Shown piece after piece: positions 34,573-43,515 of a DNA stretch of 64,000 nt (positions are counted from its first letter, which is position 1; each line of letters starts with the position of its first letter). Origin of the DNA: PALSA-1296 sp037143335. GTDB lineage: Bacteria; Bacteroidota; Ignavibacteria; Palsa-1295. The position numbers were made by a program, and so were the translations under genes. Where the stretch lies: assembly GCA_037143335.1 (NCBI GenBank), contig JBAWZA010000015.1:18246-82245 (forward strand), in the 5' to 3' direction. The notes under the pieces were generated by a model, which was not told the DNA's origin, ran no database searches, and saw only the letters and a program-made list of their open reading frames with translations.

Positions 34573-35313
34573 TTAGCGAGAGCTTCCGCCTGCTGTTGGT
34601 TCTTTTGCAGGAGCTACTTCCATAACGCTTCCAAGACTTTGCAATCTTGTATTCGGAAGATTTTTCATCTCATTATGCGTAACTATCGTATCAATGAGCA
34701 TGTAATCTTTCGCTTGCTGTGGCGTCATGTAATTATCACGCTCGGAGTCCTTAGCGATCTCTGTGATATCTTTACCTGTATGATTCGAATAGATCTGGTA
34801 CAACTCCTGGCGAGTCCGCATCATTTCTCTGGTGTAGATCTCAATATCAGATGCCTGACCTTGTGTGCCACCGAGAGGCTGATGGATCATGATGCGTGAA
34901 TGAGGCAATGCGGCGCGCTTACCAGCAGCGCCACCAGCTAAGAGGAGCGATGCCATCGAAGCTGCCATCCCCATGCACATCGTTGCGCACTGAGGCTTGA
35001 TATATTGCATCGTATCATAGATCGCAAGTCCTGCTGAAACAGAGCCTCCGGGTGAGTTGATGTAAATATTAATATCCTTATCGGGATCTTCGGATTCCAA
35101 AAAGAGAAGCTGAGCAATGATGAGTCCGCTGATTTGGTCATCGATCGGAGTGCCAATAAAGACAATGCGCTCCTTCAAAAGGCGCGAGTAAATATCGTAA
35201 GCCCGTTCCCCACGTGATGTCTGTTCGACAACCATAGGTACAAGTGCATTCGTAAATCCGCCGCTAAATTGGCTTGTAAGACTGTGGTAGGTGTTCGTAA
35301 AAAGATCGTTCAT
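34573..35313 (-). CDS. clpP: ATP-dependent Clp protease proteolytic subunit
   Basis: Serine peptidase core of ClpXP/ClpAP. The start at 35313 (MNDLFTNTYHSL) fits; the 10 extra upstream residues have no support. The catalytic triad is Ser119 (GMAASMASLL), His144 (SRIMIHQP) and Asp193 (ERDNYM). At 246 residues it is longer than the usual ~200 because of a polar C-terminal tail (about 226-246). It lies 88 bases downstream of tig on the same strand, the common tig-clpP order, though no clpX follows. It converges on the PAP2 gene with a 2-base gap. Confidence 0.96.
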   Translation of the reverse strand: MNDLFTNTYHSLTSQFSGGFTNALVPMVVEQTSRGERAYDIYSRLLKERIVFIGTPIDDQISGLIIAQLLFLESEDPDKDINIYINSPGGSVSAGLAIYDTMQYIKPQCATMCMGMAASMASLLLAGGAAGKRAALPHSRIMIHQPLGGTQGQASDIEIYTREMMRTRQELYQIYSNHTGKDITEIAKDSERDNYMTPQQAKDYMLIDTIVTHNEMKNLPNTRLQSLGSVMEVAPAKEPTAGGSSR

Positions 35314-35401
35314 GGTAAAAATAATTTGTGATGTAGTATACACCGATTCGTCAGGTTCTGTTTCATAAAGAAATGTAGTGTAGAACTCGTCTCCAAGCTT
35401 G

Positions 35402-36679
35402 TTAATCAGCCAATTGCTTCTCGACGATTTTCATCTTTTCTTTTAATCTTGCTACGAGTTTTTCGGACTTGACGCGTTCTTTGATCTCGTCGTTACCGAG
35501 GTAGTACTTTAGGATGTTTTCTTTTTCAATTCCGTATTGCGCGGCATCTTTCTCGGCAAGTGCGGTGAGGTCTTCTTCTGTTGCTTCGAGTGCTTCGGCT
35601 TCAACTAATTTATCGCGCAAGATGAGCCACTTGCCTCTGGTCTCGGCATTATTCCAACCGAGTTTGCGATATTCTTCTTCATTGAGACCGTAGTCTTCGG
35701 GATAACCACGACGCTTGTTCTCATCTTTCACCTCCTGAATCATCGAATCCAGAAGTGTGTGAGTAATCGTGCGTGGAACCTCGAACTCATGTAATTTCAG
35801 AAGTGCGTTCACCATGTTTGATTCGAGTGCTTCTGTTGAACGGCGCTTGGCATTTTCTTCAAGTTCTTCACGAATCATTAAGCGAACTTCAAGCTCGGTT
35901 GCGGCTTTATCGCGACTGATTTTTTTCGAAAATTCTTCCGTCATCTCAGGAAGAATAACTTTTTCAATCTTATTGATCGTGATACTTACAAGCACATCTT
36001 TCTTTGGAATCGCAGGATCGTTGGATGTTTTTGGAAGTGTGATCGAGAATGTCTCACCTGTCTTCTTGCCAATAAGTGCATCGCGCAACTCTGGCACAAT
36101 CTGCGGATCACTTAAGTACAAATCATTCGCTTGCGGTGGGTGGATGTGTCCGTGCTCATCCTCTTCCGTTTCTGCAAATGTGATATTTACTATCGTCTCA
36201 TTATCTTTAATCTCCGTCTCCTCTTCGCGAGTGGAGAAATTGAATCGGAGATAGTGCAACCGTTCGTCAACATCAGCATCGTTTACAGCGGCGACAGGTT
36301 GCTCGATTTCCGTACCTGCATACTCTTTGAGTTCAAACTCTGGCTTAACTTCATAAGCAATCTTGAAATGCGCGCCTTCACCATGATGGCGATGAAGATC
36401 CGTCATAACAGGTCTGCCAATTGCCTGAAGTTTTTCGGCTTCAGCATACTCCTGAAATTTTTCCTGCGCAATCTTTTCGAGAGCATCACCTTCAATCGCA
36501 TCACCATGCAATTTCTTCACTACAGACATCGGAGCCTTGCCGGGTCTGAATCCAGGAAGTGAAAGCTTCGGACGCGTAGACCGATAAGCATCATCGAATG
36601 CCTTTACTACTTCTTCTTCGCCAATGAAAATTTCCAGTTCACGAAGAACCTGCGACTTGTTTGTTACTTTAGCTTCCAA
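35402..36679 (-). CDS. tig: Trigger factor, ribosome-associated chaperone
   Basis: Peptidyl-prolyl isomerase chaperone at the ribosome exit tunnel. The ribosome-binding signature is LPGFRPGKAPMSVVKKLHGD near the N-terminus; the FKBP-like part includes TIVNITFAETEE and ALIGKKTGETFSITLP; the long C-terminal region is helical. The frame is open up to 36787 but that part is tRNA-Leu sequence. I therefore place the start at the TTG at 36679 (425 residues), which aligns well with family N-termini, although no clear ribosome-binding site precedes it. Confidence 0.92.
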   Translation of the reverse strand: MEAKVTNKSQVLRELEIFIGEEEVVKAFDDAYRSTRPKLSLPGFRPGKAPMSVVKKLHGDAIEGDALEKIAQEKFQEYAEAEKLQAIGRPVMTDLHRHHGEGAHFKIAYEVKPEFELKEYAGTEIEQPVAAVNDADVDERLHYLRFNFSTREEETEIKDNETIVNITFAETEEDEHGHIHPPQANDLYLSDPQIVPELRDALIGKKTGETFSITLPKTSNDPAIPKKDVLVSITINKIEKVILPEMTEEFSKKISRDKAATELEVRLMIREELEENAKRRSTEALESNMVNALLKLHEFEVPRTITHTLLDSMIQEVKDENKRRGYPEDYGLNEEEYRKLGWNNAETRGKWLILRDKLVEAEALEATEEDLTALAEKDAAQYGIEKENILKYYLGNDEIKERVKSEKLVARLKEKMKIVEKQLAD

Positions 36680-36711
36680 AATGTGTTTATTAGGTGTTGT
36701 GAGTTGTTTAG

Positions 36712-36793
36712 TGCCGGAGACAGGACTTGAACCTGCACATGTCACCATACCAGATCCTAAGTCTGGCGCGTCTGCCAATTTCGCCACTCCGGC
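36712..36793 (-). tRNA. tRNA-Leu (anticodon TAG)
   Basis: On the minus strand: acceptor GCCGGAG pairing with CTCCGGC and discriminator A, D-arm TGGCGAAATTGGCAGACGC, anticodon stem-loop CCAGA-CTTAGGA-TCTGG with anticodon TAG, a long variable arm (class II) and T-arm CAGG-TTCAAGT-CCTG. It is 82 nt without the CCA, which is not encoded. The 3' end lies 32 bases before the tig start on the same strand. Confidence 0.97.
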
Positions 36794-36995
36794 AATCGGG
36801 AAGGCCGTTTTAATGGGTTTCCTTCCAAAATGGAGTGTGAAAACACCTCAGATGCCAACAATGTTGCACTCCTGAGAAATGGAACATTTCCTTCCCGTAG
36901 TGGCTTTGTATTTAATACTATTGAGTGTTGTGACATTCGTTACTGCTGGTATTCATCCTCGGATGAAGTTAATTTTTTTTGGGAGTTCTACATCC

Positions 36996-39101
36996 ATGAT
37001 AAAACGACTACTATTTGTTTTGGGTATTTTGGTTTGTTCGGGTTCAGCGTTTGCTCAGTGGAGTTCGGACTCGACGGTGAATACGCCCGTTTGTACCGCA
37101 CTCGGATCACAACAAAATCCTCAAGCATGTGCTGATAATGCAAATGGAATTATCATTGTATGGGAAGATTTGCGCAATGGCAATTTTGATATTTACGCCC
37201 AGAAACTGAATTCCAATGGTGTCCCTCAATGGACGATCAACGGAGTTAATATCTGCAACTCCTTAGCAGCGCAAACAGCACCGGTTATTTGCACCGATGG
37301 CGGTGGCGGAGCATACGTAGCATGGAAAGATACTCGCACAGCCGCAAACGGCACAGATATTTTTGCGCAGCATATTAATTCTGACGGATCGCTTGCCTAC
37401 GGAGCTTCCGGAGCTGGAGTAGCAATTACGAAAGATGTCGGTCCCCCGGATAATCTCACAATTTGCTCTGACGGAAATGGAAATGCGTTTGTCGCATGGC
37501 AAGATAGCCGTTCAAGCATTTCACCATCGTCAACCCGACCTGATATTTGGATGAATAAGCTCACTGGTGGTGGTGTAGCGTGGGGCGATCAAGGCGTTGG
37601 CGTGATTTCACAAACTCTTCAGCAGACTTCCCCAAAAATTGTCAGCGATGGAACCGGTGGTTGCTTTCTCGTTTGGGTTAATGGCGGATTACCTGCGGCA
37701 TCAATATGGGCTAATAGAATTAATGCCAACGGAAGCCCACAGTGGGCTTCGCCAGGCGTACAGGTATTTGGAGTGACAAGTGGAAGTCTGAATGCCTCGA
37801 AAGATCCTCAAGTCGCACGTGATGGAAGCCAGTTATGTGTGACGTGGGAGCAGAATAATACTGATAATACTGTGAAGGGTCTGAATATTCTTGCTAACCG
37901 CATAAAGTCTGATGGTACATTGCTGTGGGGAAACTCCACAGCTGGATCTGAAATTTCTACAGATTGGGCTGGCGATCAAATCAATGCCGTCGTCTTTCCC
38001 GATGACTCCGTTGACGCATCAGGCAACGGTGGCTTGCTTGTGGTTTACGAAAATTACATTTCATCGCGTGACATTGTGATGACAAGGCTCATGCCTGACG
38101 GTATTTCGTTGAAGCCTGCGGTTCCGAATCAACTCTTCGGTGTATGCAACATGACCGGTGATCAGTCTGCGCCAAAAGCAGTGAAGACTGCGAATAGCGA
38201 GGTGTTGATCGTTTGGAATGATAATCGCAATTCTGTGAATTCAACTCCGTACTCATCTATCTACGCTCAACGTTGCGACAAGACACCGAAGCGCTTGATG
38301 GGACCACTGCCTTCGTTCTCGTCGTGGGGAGTCGCAGTTAGTAATAAAGTTGGTGGGAATGCAGATCAGGTACAACTTGTCTCTCGCACGAACGGCGCGA
38401 TAGCAGTCTGGCGTGACGGCAGAAATGCGACAACCGATATTTATGCCCAACTCATTTTCAAAGATGGCTCGCTTCCGATTGAACTATCGAATTTTTCTCT
38501 TCGCTCATCAGAAGTCGGAAAGGTAATTGTTGATTGGCAGACAGCAAGCGAAAAAGATAATGCAGGTTTTGAAATTGAGCGGAGACTTATCTCTGATGCT
38601 TCGGCATCAAATGCATATGAAATAATTGGTTCATATCAAAATGAATCGACGCTTCGTGGAGCAGGTTCGTCGAACGTCGAGCGAAATTATTCATTCATTG
38701 ACCAACCCGGCAAAGGAGGAGTGTATGAGTATCGCTTGATAGATATTTCTCTTGATGGCGAACGCATCACCCATGAGCCGAAATCTATCGAAGTTGGAAA
38801 GAGTATATTGAATGTACATTCAGTAGGAGCCTCACAACCGAATCCTTTCTTTGATAAGACGCTAATCCCACTGACGTTAGCCTCTGATGCTATCGTGAGC
38901 GTTGAAATCTACGACGTGTTAGGCAGAGTAGTAGTAACACCTTATCACAATGTGCCGATGAGTGCAGGCACACATCAGTTGACCGTAAACTCAACTGGTC
39001 TCGGTGTAACAGGAAATTATTCCTGCCTCGTCACCGTGACAGATTCACGTACTGGAGAACCCATATACACGAACCGTCAATCTCTTATAGTTAATCGGTA
39101 A
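36996..39101 (+). CDS. T9SS-exported repeat protein with VWxDxRxGxxDIYAQ motifs
   Basis: A 701-residue protein; the ATG at 36996 opens onto a signal peptide (MIKRLLFVLGILVCSGSAFAQ). About residues 40-500 repeat a propeller-like motif: IIVWEDLRNGNFDIYAQKLN, AYVAWKDTRTAANGTDIFAQ, AFVAWQDSR and IAVWRDGRNATTDIYAQ. A fibronectin-like segment (DWQTASEKDNAGFEIERR) precedes the T9SS sorting domain (SQPNPFFDKTLIPLTL, EIYDVLGRVVV). It is probably a surface or extracellular protein; no catalytic function is evident. It converges on sucC. Confidence 0.85.
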   Translation: MIKRLLFVLGILVCSGSAFAQWSSDSTVNTPVCTALGSQQNPQACADNANGIIIVWEDLRNGNFDIYAQKLNSNGVPQWTINGVNICNSLAAQTAPVICTDGGGGAYVAWKDTRTAANGTDIFAQHINSDGSLAYGASGAGVAITKDVGPPDNLTICSDGNGNAFVAWQDSRSSISPSSTRPDIWMNKLTGGGVAWGDQGVGVISQTLQQTSPKIVSDGTGGCFLVWVNGGLPAASIWANRINANGSPQWASPGVQVFGVTSGSLNASKDPQVARDGSQLCVTWEQNNTDNTVKGLNILANRIKSDGTLLWGNSTAGSEISTDWAGDQINAVVFPDDSVDASGNGGLLVVYENYISSRDIVMTRLMPDGISLKPAVPNQLFGVCNMTGDQSAPKAVKTANSEVLIVWNDNRNSVNSTPYSSIYAQRCDKTPKRLMGPLPSFSSWGVAVSNKVGGNADQVQLVSRTNGAIAVWRDGRNATTDIYAQLIFKDGSLPIELSNFSLRSSEVGKVIVDWQTASEKDNAGFEIERRLISDASASNAYEIIGSYQNESTLRGAGSSNVERNYSFIDQPGKGGVYEYRLIDISLDGERITHEPKSIEVGKSILNVHSVGASQPNPFFDKTLIPLTLASDAIVSVEIYDVLGRVVVTPYHNVPMSAGTHQLTVNSTGLGVTGNYSCLVTVTDSRTGEPIYTNRQSLIVNR

Positions 39102-39115
39102 ACCAATGGCACGGG

Positions 39116-40279
39116 TTATGCGTGCAAAGCCTGAGTTACTTTATTCGCGGCATCGGTAAGTCCTTTTGCCACGAGGAAATTCATTCCGCTTTGCTCTAAG
39201 ATCTTTCCTGCTTCGATAGCATTTGTACCCTCTAAGCGCACAACGATCGGGACGTGTGGCTTGACAACACGTGAAGCCTCGACGACTCCAGTTGCGACTC
39301 TGTCGCACCGAACAATTCCACCAAAGATGTTGATGAGGATTGCCTTTACGTTCGGATCGCTCAAGATAATTCTGAATCCTGCTGCTACCGTCTCTGCATT
39401 TGCTCCGCCCCCAACGTCGAGGAAGTTCGCAGGATCGCCACCGGCAAGTTTGATAATATCCATCGTGCCCATCGCAAGCCCTGCACCATTGACCATGCAA
39501 CCAACGTTGCCATCGAGTTTGATATAATTCAAATTTGATTTTGATGCTTCAACCTCAAGTGGATCTTCTTCATCAAGATCACGAAGCGCCGCATATTCGG
39601 GATGGCGATACATTGCATTATCATCAAAATTTACTTTCGCATCTAATGCAATCATTTGTTGCTCTTTTGTGAGCACAAGTGGATTGATCTCGAAGAGAGA
39701 AGCATCTGTTTCTTCGTATGCTTTGTAGAGAGCCTTAATAAATTTCACGCATTGCTTGAAGGCTTCACCAGAAAGACCCAGAGCGAATGACAACTCACGA
39801 GCCTGAAACTCGCGCAATCCTTCGGTTGGGTGAATGAAGACCTTTATGATCTTCTCTGGATTCTCTTCGGCTACTTTTTCGATCTCCATTCCGCCTTCGG
39901 TAGAAACCATGATACAATTTCTGCCTGAGGCGCGATCGAGTACGATACCAGCGTAAAATTCTTTCTCAATATTTACACCCTGTTCAACGAGCAAACGCTT
40001 TACCAATCTTCCTTCAGCACCTGTCTGATGTGTGACAAGTGTCATGCCGAGTATTTGGGATGCATACTCGCGAACTTCATCGATATTTTTTGCAACTTTC
40101 ACTCCACCGCCCTTGCCTCTGCCACCAGCATGGATTTGAGCCTTGACAACGGAGACCGCAGTCGGTAATTTTTTCGCGGCAGCAACTGCTTCGTCAACAG
40201 TGTAAGCAACGTAACCTTCTGGAACAGGCACACCAAATTTCTTTAAAATATCTTTTCCCTGATGTTCGTGGATTTTCAT
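39116..40279 (-). CDS. sucC: Succinyl-CoA ligase (ADP-forming) beta subunit
   Basis: TCA-cycle enzyme subunit carrying the ATP-grasp nucleotide-binding domain. At 387 residues it has the normal length: start MKIHEHQGKDILKKFGVPVPEG, VKAQIHAGGRGKGGGVKVA, SLFEINPLVLT, and the C-terminal GDPANFLDVGGGANAE and NIFGGIVRCDRVA that contact the alpha subunit and CoA. The alpha subunit gene (sucD), often next door, is not in the window. Confidence 0.97.
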   Translation of the reverse strand: MKIHEHQGKDILKKFGVPVPEGYVAYTVDEAVAAAKKLPTAVSVVKAQIHAGGRGKGGGVKVAKNIDEVREYASQILGMTLVTHQTGAEGRLVKRLLVEQGVNIEKEFYAGIVLDRASGRNCIMVSTEGGMEIEKVAEENPEKIIKVFIHPTEGLREFQARELSFALGLSGEAFKQCVKFIKALYKAYEETDASLFEINPLVLTKEQQMIALDAKVNFDDNAMYRHPEYAALRDLDEEDPLEVEASKSNLNYIKLDGNVGCMVNGAGLAMGTMDIIKLAGGDPANFLDVGGGANAETVAAGFRIILSDPNVKAILINIFGGIVRCDRVATGVVEASRVVKPHVPIVVRLEGTNAIEAGKILEQSGMNFLVAKGLTDAANKVTQALHA

Positions 40280-40424
40280 TCGATCGGTATCTTATGTATA
40301 AGTAATGGGTGCAAAAATACGAAGAAATAGGGCGGAGAGGTGGAAATATCGGGTATTCAGGCTTTAATCCTCCGCCTTTTGAAGTCGAAGACTCGCCGAG
40401 GAGAGGCGGAGGAATTGGGTACAA

Positions 40425-42224
40425 CTACCTTATAAACTTAAACTCCACTCTCCGATTCAGTGCTCTGCCTTCGTCGGTGTCGTTCGAGGCAACAGGCAGT
40501 GCTTTGCCATAACCTTTGGCGGCGAGCATATCTTTATTGCAACCAATACTGACTAAATATGCAACCACCGATTGCGTGCGCTTTTTGGAAAGTTCGAGAT
40601 TATAGGCGTCTGATCCTTTATCATCTGTATGTCCACCGATTTCTGTACGGGCATCCGGATTCTTTTTCAATATCTCTGCAAGACGCTTGAGTTCAGCATA
40701 GGATTCGGTTTTGAGTTCTGCTTTGTCATATTCAAAGAAAATATTATTAAGCCTGACTGCCGTCTCCTTTTCGCGCATAGATTTAATCGAGACTAATGTA
40801 ATATTTTCTGTGAGATGCACAGCCTCCGTCTTGCCAGAAAGGTCAACGCTTTTTGAGACAGGGTAATAACCTTGTTTCTCGGCGTAGTATCCATAATTTT
40901 TTCCGAGTGGCAATGTAATAAAATAATCACCCGTCTGAGGATCGCTCTTCAACTCGCCGACATTCCGAAGTGATGAGAGATCATCCCATTTAATAGCGGC
41001 ATCAAGTTTGTTGCCGTTCTCGTCAGTGACTTTGCCGGTAATGACAGCCACTGGCGCAGGTTTGGCGGCGGCGGTAAGTGACATACTATAAATATCACCC
41101 TGTCCGTTACCATCTGGGCGATTATCCAAACTGAGATATGCTGTCATGCCATCAGTCGAAACTCTATATCCAAAATTATCTGCGCCGTTATTTATTTCTT
41201 TCCCTAAGTTCACAGGTTCACTCCACTCCGTCCACGAATCTTCTTTGAGGCGAACAGACTTGTAGATGTCTGTCATGCCAAGACCGGCGTGACCATCCGA
41301 TACAAAATAAAGCGTCTTACCATCGGGATGTAAGTAGGGTTTGCGTTCGGAGTAAGGAGTGTTCACCGTCGGTCCAAGATTTATAGGCTCACCCCATTCA
41401 TCGCCATTTTTAAATGAGATATAAATATCTGTGTTACCTGCATTGTCACCATGGAAGAGTACACCTTTTTCGTGATACTCGCCAACCCCGCCCTTACGGT
41501 CCGAAGTAAAGATAATCGCTTTACCGTCGCTTGTCATAAAGCCATCTGATTCGAAATCCTCTGTGTTGACAGGTTTTGGTAGATGCTTCACAACATCCCA
41601 TTTACCGTCGGCATCTTTATCAGAATAAAAAATATCACCACTACCGAAGCTTCCATCATAATTTCCGAATAAGAATATTCTGCTGCCGTCGGCGGATATT
41701 CCGTTCACGGATTCACTGCTCCGCGTATCAACATTCTTCCCAATATAGATTGCATCGGTCCAACTCCCATCATGGTATTCAGAGAGCATCACATCTTCGT
41801 CCGATTTTTCATTTTCATCAGGATTATCTCTGGTAAAATATAACTTCATTCCATCGGCGCTGATGACGGGACTAAACTCATCTCTACTGGTATTCACACC
41901 CGAACCGAGATTCTTAAGTGTTAGGTGTTCGATGGGTGCTTCAAGGATTTCGATAATCTTATCAAACCGATTTTGCATCGCAGGAAATTTGGGTTTATAT
42001 TTTTTGAAAATATCAATAGCACTCGACCAATCACCTTTCTTGATCGGGTGATATGCTAATCGTTGAACTGCAACAAAGGCATCTTCCGAAGGGGCCTCCT
42101 TCTCGGCGTACTCTACATACTCGTGATAGTTATCATCGTTCGGAACACGCACTAAATTGGGCTGTGCAAAGGAAAGTGACACCGTGAAAAGTATGAAAAG
42201 AAATACCGTGATACGTGAGCGCAT
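40425..42224 (-). CDS. PorE-like TPR/PD40/OmpA-family envelope protein
   Basis: A 599-residue protein starting at 42224 on a signal peptide (MRSRITVFLFILFTVSLSFAQ). Domain order: an N-terminal TPR-like helical segment (about 30-110, VQRLAYHPIKKGDWSSAIDI), PD40 propeller blades (VISADGMKLYFTRDNP, LHPDGKTLYFVSDGHAG), a carboxypeptidase-regulatory-like domain (GKVTDENGNKLDAAIKW) and an OmpA peptidoglycan-binding domain (NNIFFEYDKAELKTESYAEL, IGGHTDDKGSDAYNLELSKKR). This is the architecture of T9SS protein PorE, which links the machinery to peptidoglycan. Assignment is by architecture; it could also be another OmpA/PD40 paralogue. Confidence 0.85.
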   Translation of the reverse strand: MRSRITVFLFILFTVSLSFAQPNLVRVPNDDNYHEYVEYAEKEAPSEDAFVAVQRLAYHPIKKGDWSSAIDIFKKYKPKFPAMQNRFDKIIEILEAPIEHLTLKNLGSGVNTSRDEFSPVISADGMKLYFTRDNPDENEKSDEDVMLSEYHDGSWTDAIYIGKNVDTRSSESVNGISADGSRIFLFGNYDGSFGSGDIFYSDKDADGKWDVVKHLPKPVNTEDFESDGFMTSDGKAIIFTSDRKGGVGEYHEKGVLFHGDNAGNTDIYISFKNGDEWGEPINLGPTVNTPYSERKPYLHPDGKTLYFVSDGHAGLGMTDIYKSVRLKEDSWTEWSEPVNLGKEINNGADNFGYRVSTDGMTAYLSLDNRPDGNGQGDIYSMSLTAAAKPAPVAVITGKVTDENGNKLDAAIKWDDLSSLRNVGELKSDPQTGDYFITLPLGKNYGYYAEKQGYYPVSKSVDLSGKTEAVHLTENITLVSIKSMREKETAVRLNNIFFEYDKAELKTESYAELKRLAEILKKNPDARTEIGGHTDDKGSDAYNLELSKKRTQSVVAYLVSIGCNKDMLAAKGYGKALPVASNDTDEGRALNRRVEFKFIR

Positions 42225-42352
42225 AGTGCAAGGTGTTGTGAAAAAAATTATTATTACAAAAATACGTACAATTTGCAACGAGCGCTCCAAGCGCTTCAAA
42301 AAACGCTCCCCGTGAGTCTTCGACTTGAAAAAGGAGTGGGGATTTTTTGGGA

Positions 42353-42385
42353 CAAAAAAAAGGGCACACTATGTGTACCCTTTTT
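42353..42385 (-). terminator. Intrinsic terminator after the ECF sigma gene
   Basis: On the minus strand AGGGTACAC-ATA-GTGTGCCCT followed by a T-run (one mismatch in the stem), about 20 bases after the stop of the sigma gene. The plus strand also ends in TTTTT, so it may work both ways. Confidence 0.8.
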
Positions 42386-42405
42386 CCATCTCCGTTTTGG
42401 AGTTA

Positions 42406-43128
42406 TTAATTTTTATGGATCTTCGCTATCGCTCCGATGCCGCCAGCTAATGCAAGTTCTTCATCATGCTTGGCTTTGCGATGACGCTCTTCGTCAACGT
42501 TATAGCCTCTGATCCGAGCGTACTCGATGAGCTTCGAACGCAACAGTTTTCTGCCGCGGTGAAGTCTTGAACGTACCGTACCGATAGGGCAATCGACGAA
42601 CTCGGCAATTTCCTCGTAGGTGAATCCTTCGATGTCACACAGAATGACAACCGTGCGGAAATCCTCAGGCAATGATTCGACTGCGCGAGTCAGATCGTCA
42701 TCTAAAAGATTACGATACAGACGTGCTTCCATATCGTTCGGGTCAGTATATTCCGAACGGATGGTGTTGTAAAAATTCTGAATGTCCTCGTAATCAACTT
42801 TATCCGGTTCTTTCGATTCCTTACGATAGATGTTGATATAGGAATTCTTCATGATGCGGAATAACCATGCCTTACAATTCGTGCCGGGTTCGAACTTATC
42901 CCAGAAACGATATGCCTTCATGTAGGTCTCCTGGAGGAGATCATTCGCATCATCGGGGTCGCTTGTCATGCGGAGGGCAAAATTAAACAACGCCGTAACG
43001 TGCGGCATAGCCTCGCGCTCGAAATCGCGATGCCGCTCACGAAGAGTCTTATCATCCAAGGTGTTTGCCCGGATCATCTCTTCCTCTCTCTTCCCGTCCC
43101 TCATCTTCACGCTTTTATCCTTTATCAT
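42406..43128 (-). CDS. ECF-type RNA polymerase sigma factor, without adjacent anti-sigma
   Basis: A 240-residue sigma-70 family factor with region 2 (FNFALRMTSDPDDANDLLQETYMKAYRFWDKF, then KAWLFRIMKNSYINIYRK) and region 4 (SLPEDFRTVVILCDIEGFTYEEIAEFVDCPIGTVRSRLHRGRKLL). An unusual C-terminal tail of ~40 residues, rich in His, Lys and Glu (HRKAKHDEELALAGG), follows. No anti-sigma gene is adjacent. It lies 1.9 kb from porX; in Porphyromonas the ECF factor SigP acts with PorX, so a SigP-like role is possible but only inferred. ATGs at 43104 and 43077 are alternative starts. Confidence 0.9.
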   Translation of the reverse strand: MIKDKSVKMRDGKREEEMIRANTLDDKTLRERHRDFEREAMPHVTALFNFALRMTSDPDDANDLLQETYMKAYRFWDKFEPGTNCKAWLFRIMKNSYINIYRKESKEPDKVDYEDIQNFYNTIRSEYTDPNDMEARLYRNLLDDDLTRAVESLPEDFRTVVILCDIEGFTYEEIAEFVDCPIGTVRSRLHRGRKLLRSKLIEYARIRGYNVDEERHRKAKHDEELALAGGIGAIAKIHKN

Positions 43129-43515
43129 AATATCTTTTTTTTCGGGCTCGGGTCGGGATTTATTCTCTTCCCCACCTGCGTTATTATCTTGCTATGGCGG
43201 GTTATGACAATTTCCCCGAACATAGGAATGCAAAGATACGACATTTTGCACACTTCTCCACGAAAAACGTTCCTGCGCAATTGCCTTTTTGAGCAGTTTT
43301 AAGGAGTTTTCCACATTCGTATTCGATTTTTCACTCCCAAAGTTTCGTTTTCCACGAAATCCCGAATTATCTCCCGCATTAGTATGACACCGAAATCCGG
43401 ATTTTGTCACAAAATATTTGCGATTATGAACAAGAATTCATAAACCACTTATGCACCATCATGTAGATGTAAAACACTTCAGGAGAACCCAAGTAACAAA
43501 ACAAGCCAAATTATC
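43129..43515. other. Intergenic region with a cluster of DnaA-box-like motifs
   Basis: A 387-base gap without a credible gene. It holds five 9-mers close to TTWTNCACA on the plus strand: TTTTGCACA (43244), TTCTCCACG (43254), TTTTCCACA (43307), TTTTCCACG (43348) and TTATGCACC (43449). No opposing copies or long palindromes are apparent. It also must contain the promoter of the sigma gene. Confidence 0.4.

Noticed and set aside
36680..36787. N-terminal extension of trigger factor (MAKLADAPDLGSG...)
   Set aside because: This is tRNA-Leu sequence read in frame; the real protein starts near 36679.
43240..43460. Chromosomal replication origin
   Set aside because: No dnaA, dnaN, rpmH or mnmG nearby, boxes are imperfect and all on one strand, and there is no clear AT-rich unwinding element.
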